A DNA stretch of 7,811 nt from Clostridia bacterium (lineage in GTDB: Bacteria > Bacillota > Clostridia > Oscillospirales > Acutalibacteraceae), in assembly GCA_017631705.1 (NCBI GenBank), contig JAGBSU010000014.1, forward strand, positions 1 to 7,811, given 5' to 3'. How positions within the stretch are numbered: position 1 is the first letter of the stretch; every line of letters starts with the position of its first letter. Positions 5,215 through 7,811 of this stretch are shown piece after piece. Both the position numbers and the translations under genes were made by a program. The notes beneath the pieces were generated by a model, which did not search any database, was not told the DNA's origin, and worked only from the letters and a program-made list of their open reading frames with translations.

Positions 5215-6774
5215 GTGATTGAGTATATACTCACCGGTTTGGGTGCCTTGGTTGTCGGCGGCGTGGTTACCGGCATTGTGGCATTTAAAGCGGGTGTTAA
5301 ACATCGTCAAAAGTCCGCAGAAGCGGCGATTGGCTCTGCGGAAGCAGAAGCAGAACGCATTTTAAAGGAGGCAAAAGCCTCGGCGGAATCTCGCAAAAAA
5401 GAAACCTTGTTGGAAGCAAAAGATGAAATTCACCGTTTACGCAATGAGGCAGAACGTGAATTAAAAGAACGGCGCAACGAAGTGGTTCGTCAAGAACGTC
5501 GTATTCAACAAAAGGAAGAATCTCTTGACCATAAAATTGAAAATTATGAAGCGAAAGAAGAAGCCATTGCTAAAAAGCAAAAGGAAATCGATACGCGTTT
5601 AGAGGATGTGGAAAATCTTAAAAAAGGACAGTTCGAAATGCTGGAACGTATTTCCGGCTTCACCGTCGAACAAGCAAAAGAATATTTGCTCAAAAGCCTT
5701 TCGGAAGAACTTTCTCACGAAAAAGCACTTAAAATCAATGAGTTTGAAGCACAGCTTAAGGATGAAGCCGACAGCCGTGCTCGTAATTTGATTTCACATG
5801 CGATTCAGCGTGTGGCAGCAGATCAAGTGTCGGAAACGACGGTTTCTGCTGTGCCGTTGCCCAACGACGAAATGAAAGGCCGTATCATTGGTCGTGAGGG
5901 CCGCAACATTCGTACCATTGAAACGTTAACCGGTGTGGATTTGATTATCGACGATACACCGGAAGCAATTACGCTTTCTGGCTTTGATCCGGTACGCCGT
6001 GAAATTGCCCGTATTGCATTGGAACGTCTGATTTCCGACGGACGTATCCATCCGGCACGCATTGAAGAAATGGTGGAAAAAGCTCGCCGTGAGGTGGAAG
6101 CGACCATCAAATCCGAAGGTGAGCGCGCGGTATTGGAAACCGGCTTACACGGTATGCATCCTGAAATTTTGAAGTTACTTGGTCGATTGCGTTATCGTAC
6201 CAGCTACGGTCAAAACGTGTTAAACCACTCCATGGAAGTGGCTTTCTTGTCCGGCATTATGGCAAGCGAGTTGGGTATTGACCCCGAAGTGGCACGTCGT
6301 GCCGGCTTACTGCACGATATCGGTAAATCGGTTGACCATGAAGTGGAAGGTTCGCACATTGAAATCGGTGTGGACATCGCTCGTAAGTACAAAGAAAGCG
6401 ATGCCGTTATCCATGCGATTCAAGCACACCACGGCGATGTGGAGGCAACGACAATTGTGGCATGCTTGGTGCAAGCCGCCGATGCTATTTCTGCTGCACG
6501 TCCCGGTGCACGGCGTGAAAACTTGGAAAACTACATTAAGCGTTTGGAAAAATTGGAAGAAGTTGCCAACGAGTTTAACGGTGTGGAACGCTCCTTTGCT
6601 ATCCAAGCCGGTCGTGAGATTCGTATCTTGGTACGTCCTGAAGTGGTTAGCGACGATCAGATGACGTTGCTGGCTCGTGATATTGCCAAAAAGATTGAGG
6701 ATACGTTGGATTATCCCGGTCAAATTAAAGTCAACCTTATCCGTGAAAATCGCGCGGTGGACTTCGCAAAATAA
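5215..6774 (+). CDS. rny: Ribonuclease Y (membrane-anchored endoribonuclease)
   Basis: RNase Y starts mRNA decay and processes transcripts at the membrane in Firmicutes, in place of RNase E. The 519-residue length is almost the same as the Bacillus enzyme. Domains in order: an N-terminal membrane helix (about 2-26) followed by basic residues; a long coiled coil rich in Glu, Lys and Arg (about 32-190); a KH RNA-binding domain with the loop GRIIGREGRNIRTIE (222-236); and an HD metal-dependent hydrolase domain (about 330-430) with H338, the HD pair H367-D368 in LLHDIGK, the IQAHHGDVE segment (402-410) and D423 in AADAISAARPGAR; then the usual C-terminal domain ending near FAK. All expected metal-binding residues are present. 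The start is GTG at 5215, just before the membrane helix. It has its own consensus promoter and a long leader, and is followed by ymdB as in many Firmicutes. Confidence 0.97.
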   Translation: MIEYILTGLGALVVGGVVTGIVAFKAGVKHRQKSAEAAIGSAEAEAERILKEAKASAESRKKETLLEAKDEIHRLRNEAERELKERRNEVVRQERRIQQKEESLDHKIENYEAKEEAIAKKQKEIDTRLEDVENLKKGQFEMLERISGFTVEQAKEYLLKSLSEELSHEKALKINEFEAQLKDEADSRARNLISHAIQRVAADQVSETTVSAVPLPNDEMKGRIIGREGRNIRTIETLTGVDLIIDDTPEAITLSGFDPVRREIARIALERLISDGRIHPARIEEMVEKARREVEATIKSEGERAVLETGLHGMHPEILKLLGRLRYRTSYGQNVLNHSMEVAFLSGIMASELGIDPEVARRAGLLHDIGKSVDHEVEGSHIEIGVDIARKYKESDAVIHAIQAHHGDVEATTIVACLVQAADAISAARPGARRENLENYIKRLEKLEEVANEFNGVERSFAIQAGREIRILVRPEVVSDDQMTLLARDIAKKIEDTLDYPGQIKVNLIRENRAVDFAK

Positions 6775-6784
6775 CAACTATCAG

Positions 6785-6820
6785 ACGGTGTCCTGCGTTG
6801 CAGGGCACCGTTTTGTCTGT
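6785..6820 (+). terminator. Intergenic hairpin with short T-run between rny and ymdB
   Basis: A 12-bp stem (6785-6796 with 6800-6811, one G-T wobble at 6791/6805) closes on a GTT loop and is followed by TTTT and then GTCTGTT. An outer CAGAC/GTCTG pairing (6782-6786 with 6815-6819) could extend it by taking up the T-run in a bulge. With only four T's before a G it may be a partial terminator or an mRNA 3'-end stabiliser that lets some transcription reach ymdB. I see no clear promoter for ymdB in the 66-base gap. Confidence 0.7.
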
Positions 6821-6840
6821 TCCGAAGAAAGGGATTAGGT

Positions 6841-7611
6841 ATGAATATTTTATGTGTGGGCGATGTGGTCGGCACGGCAGGGTGTACGCATTTAGCCAAA
6901 GTGTTGCCGGCGATAAAACGTCGATACAATGTGGATGTCTGTATTATAAATGGCGAAAATTCGGCTGACGGCAATGGGATAACCGCCGTTTCGGCTGAAA
7001 AGTTATTTAACAGCGGTGCCGATGCGATTACCGGCGGCAATCATGTGTTTCGCCGTCCGGAAGCGTATGAGTTGATTGACCGTCAAATTGGCGTGCTTCG
7101 TCCTGCAAATTATCCATCCACCGCTCCCGGCAGCGGCCTGTTTATTATCGATAAAGGGCGGTTTCGTGTGGCGGTGATAAATTTACTTGGTGTGGTTTAT
7201 ATGGAGCCGCTTGCGTGCCCGTTTGAAACATTGGATGTATTGTTGGAAACACCAGATTTGCCGGTGTGCCGCGTGGTGGATTTTCATGCCGAAGCCACGG
7301 CGGAAAAAAAGGCGTTGGGATATTATGCCGATGGACGCGTTTCGGCGGTGCTTGGCACGCACACGCATGTACAAACAGCCGACGAACAAATCTTGCCGAA
7401 CGGTACGGCGTTTATTACCGATATCGGCATGACCGGTCCGATGGAGTCGGTATTGGGGATTCGTCCGGAATTGGCAGTGGAAAAAATGAAAGGCAAATTA
7501 CCGGTGCGCTTTGCGGTGGCAGACGGATCGTGTCGAATGAATGCGGTACTGCTGACGGTAAATCCCGCCACCGGAAAAACCGAAGCCATAGAACGAGTCA
7601 ATGTGGAATAA
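6841..7611 (+). CDS. ymdB: YmdB-family metallophosphodiesterase (TIGR00282 type)
   Basis: The 256-residue product is a calcineurin-like phosphoesterase of the family whose Bacillus member YmdB (about 264 residues) hydrolyses cyclic nucleotides and affects biofilm and motility decisions. Conserved metal-binding positions are all visible: D8 in CVGDVVG, E39 and N40 in NGENSADG, N67 and H68 in GGNH, H149 in DFHAEAT, and H174 and H176 in GTHTHVQTADEQILP. The ITDIGMTGP stretch (192-200) is also typical. After GGNH the usual Trp appears to be replaced by Phe (F70), by memory of the family; I do not expect this to abolish activity. The ATG at 6841 has AAAGGG at 6828-6833, 7 bases away. It follows rny by 66 bases, a common Firmicute pairing, but a hairpin lies between them, so expression may be lower than that of rny. 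Confidence 0.95.
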   Translation: MNILCVGDVVGTAGCTHLAKVLPAIKRRYNVDVCIINGENSADGNGITAVSAEKLFNSGADAITGGNHVFRRPEAYELIDRQIGVLRPANYPSTAPGSGLFIIDKGRFRVAVINLLGVVYMEPLACPFETLDVLLETPDLPVCRVVDFHAEATAEKKALGYYADGRVSAVLGTHTHVQTADEQILPNGTAFITDIGMTGPMESVLGIRPELAVEKMKGKLPVRFAVADGSCRMNAVLLTVNPATGKTEAIERVNVE

Positions 7612-7620
7612 CGGTTTTTC

Positions 7621-7649
7621 TTGCGTTTTTTAGAGAAAACTGCTATAAT
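7621..7649 (+). promoter_or_regulatory. Extended -10 promoter for the gene at 7703
   Basis: TGCTATAAT (7641-7649) is a perfect extended -10 element with consensus TATAAT. The -35 position, TTGCGT at 7621-7626, keeps only TTG, with a 17-base spacer. Transcription should start near 7656, giving a leader of about 47 bases. The extended TGn motif fits the weak -35. Confidence 0.7.
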
Positions 7650-7702
7650 CAAAGTATCTTTACGGCGCTTTCGGTAACACTAATTGCCGGAGGCGAACGA
7701 AT

Positions 7703-7811
7703 ATGAATTCATCGGAAAATACAGTGTCGGAGCCGTTGCGTCCGGCAACCGATTTACAAAAACAACTCAAAGATGTGGTCGAAAACGGTGCGGTAACAAC
7801 CGGCGGCGACC
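7703..7811 (+). CDS. N-terminus of an unidentified protein (3' end outside window)
   Basis: The ATG at 7703 has GGAGG at 7689-7693 with a 9-base spacer, and the frame stays open for 36 codons to the window edge. The visible residues are polar, starting MNSSENTVSEPLRP and including TDLQKQLKDVVENG, with no signal peptide or membrane helix so far. This is too little to name a family. The usual Firmicute neighbour spoVS is a possibility by synteny, but these residues do not resemble the SpoVS start as I know it. It has its own promoter and is probably separate from rny-ymdB. Confidence 0.7.
   Translation, partial: MNSSENTVSEPLRPATDLQKQLKDVVENGAVTTGGD

Noticed and set aside
6307..6777. Long open frame on the - strand (156 codons) opposite rny
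   Set aside because: It is opposite the conserved HD domain of RNase Y and has no recognisable protein features.
1..7811. Mobile elements, CRISPR arrays, toxin-antitoxin or defence systems
   Set aside because: No transposase, integrase, regularly spaced direct repeats or paired small toxin/antitoxin genes are visible; the genes are chromosomal housekeeping and envelope genes on one strand.

Overview
The window reads as a chromosomal housekeeping segment of a low-to-medium GC Gram-positive bacterium, most likely a Clostridia member of the Ruminococcaceae/Oscillospiraceae type. Reasons: a dnaG-rpoD pair with a SigA-type (short, about 390 aa) primary sigma factor, an rny-ymdB pair typical of Firmicutes, strong AGGAGG-type ribosome binding sites, frequent GTG/TTG starts and near-consensus sigma-A promoters. 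All genes lie on the + strand. I see no mobile element, CRISPR array, tRNA or rRNA.

Region 1 (1-4950) looks like one transcription unit that enters from the left: the 3' end of dnaG (primase, helicase-binding domain), rpoD/sigA, a 102-residue single-pass membrane protein, a 388-residue membrane-anchored extracytoplasmic protein of unknown function, and a 585-residue polytopic DUF2079 protein. Gaps are 0 to 26 bases and I see no internal terminator. The unit ends in a perfect 11-bp hairpin plus T-tract whose left arm lies inside the last codons of the DUF2079 gene. Primase and sigma-A thus appear to share a transcript with three envelope genes.

Region 2 (4951-7611) starts with a promoter that matches both sigma-A hexamers exactly. 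It is followed by a leader of about 185 nt, then rny (RNase Y, membrane-anchored endoribonuclease) and ymdB (metallophosphodiesterase). The leader is the most interesting part. It can form a GC-rich hairpin, an 11-bp long-range helix, helices that compete with it, and a pairing between an apical loop and the bases just after the rny Shine-Dalgarno. It also holds a short open frame. I do not recognise it as a known RNA class. Autoregulation of rny through its leader is a testable idea, not something the sequence proves. A 12-bp hairpin with a short T-run sits between rny and ymdB.

Region 3 (7612-7811) holds an extended -10 promoter and the first 36 codons of an unidentified gene that runs off the window.

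Functionally the window joins replication initiation (primase), transcription (sigma-A), mRNA turnover (RNase Y) and a phosphodiesterase linked in Bacillus to biofilm and motility decisions, with envelope proteins of unknown role between them.
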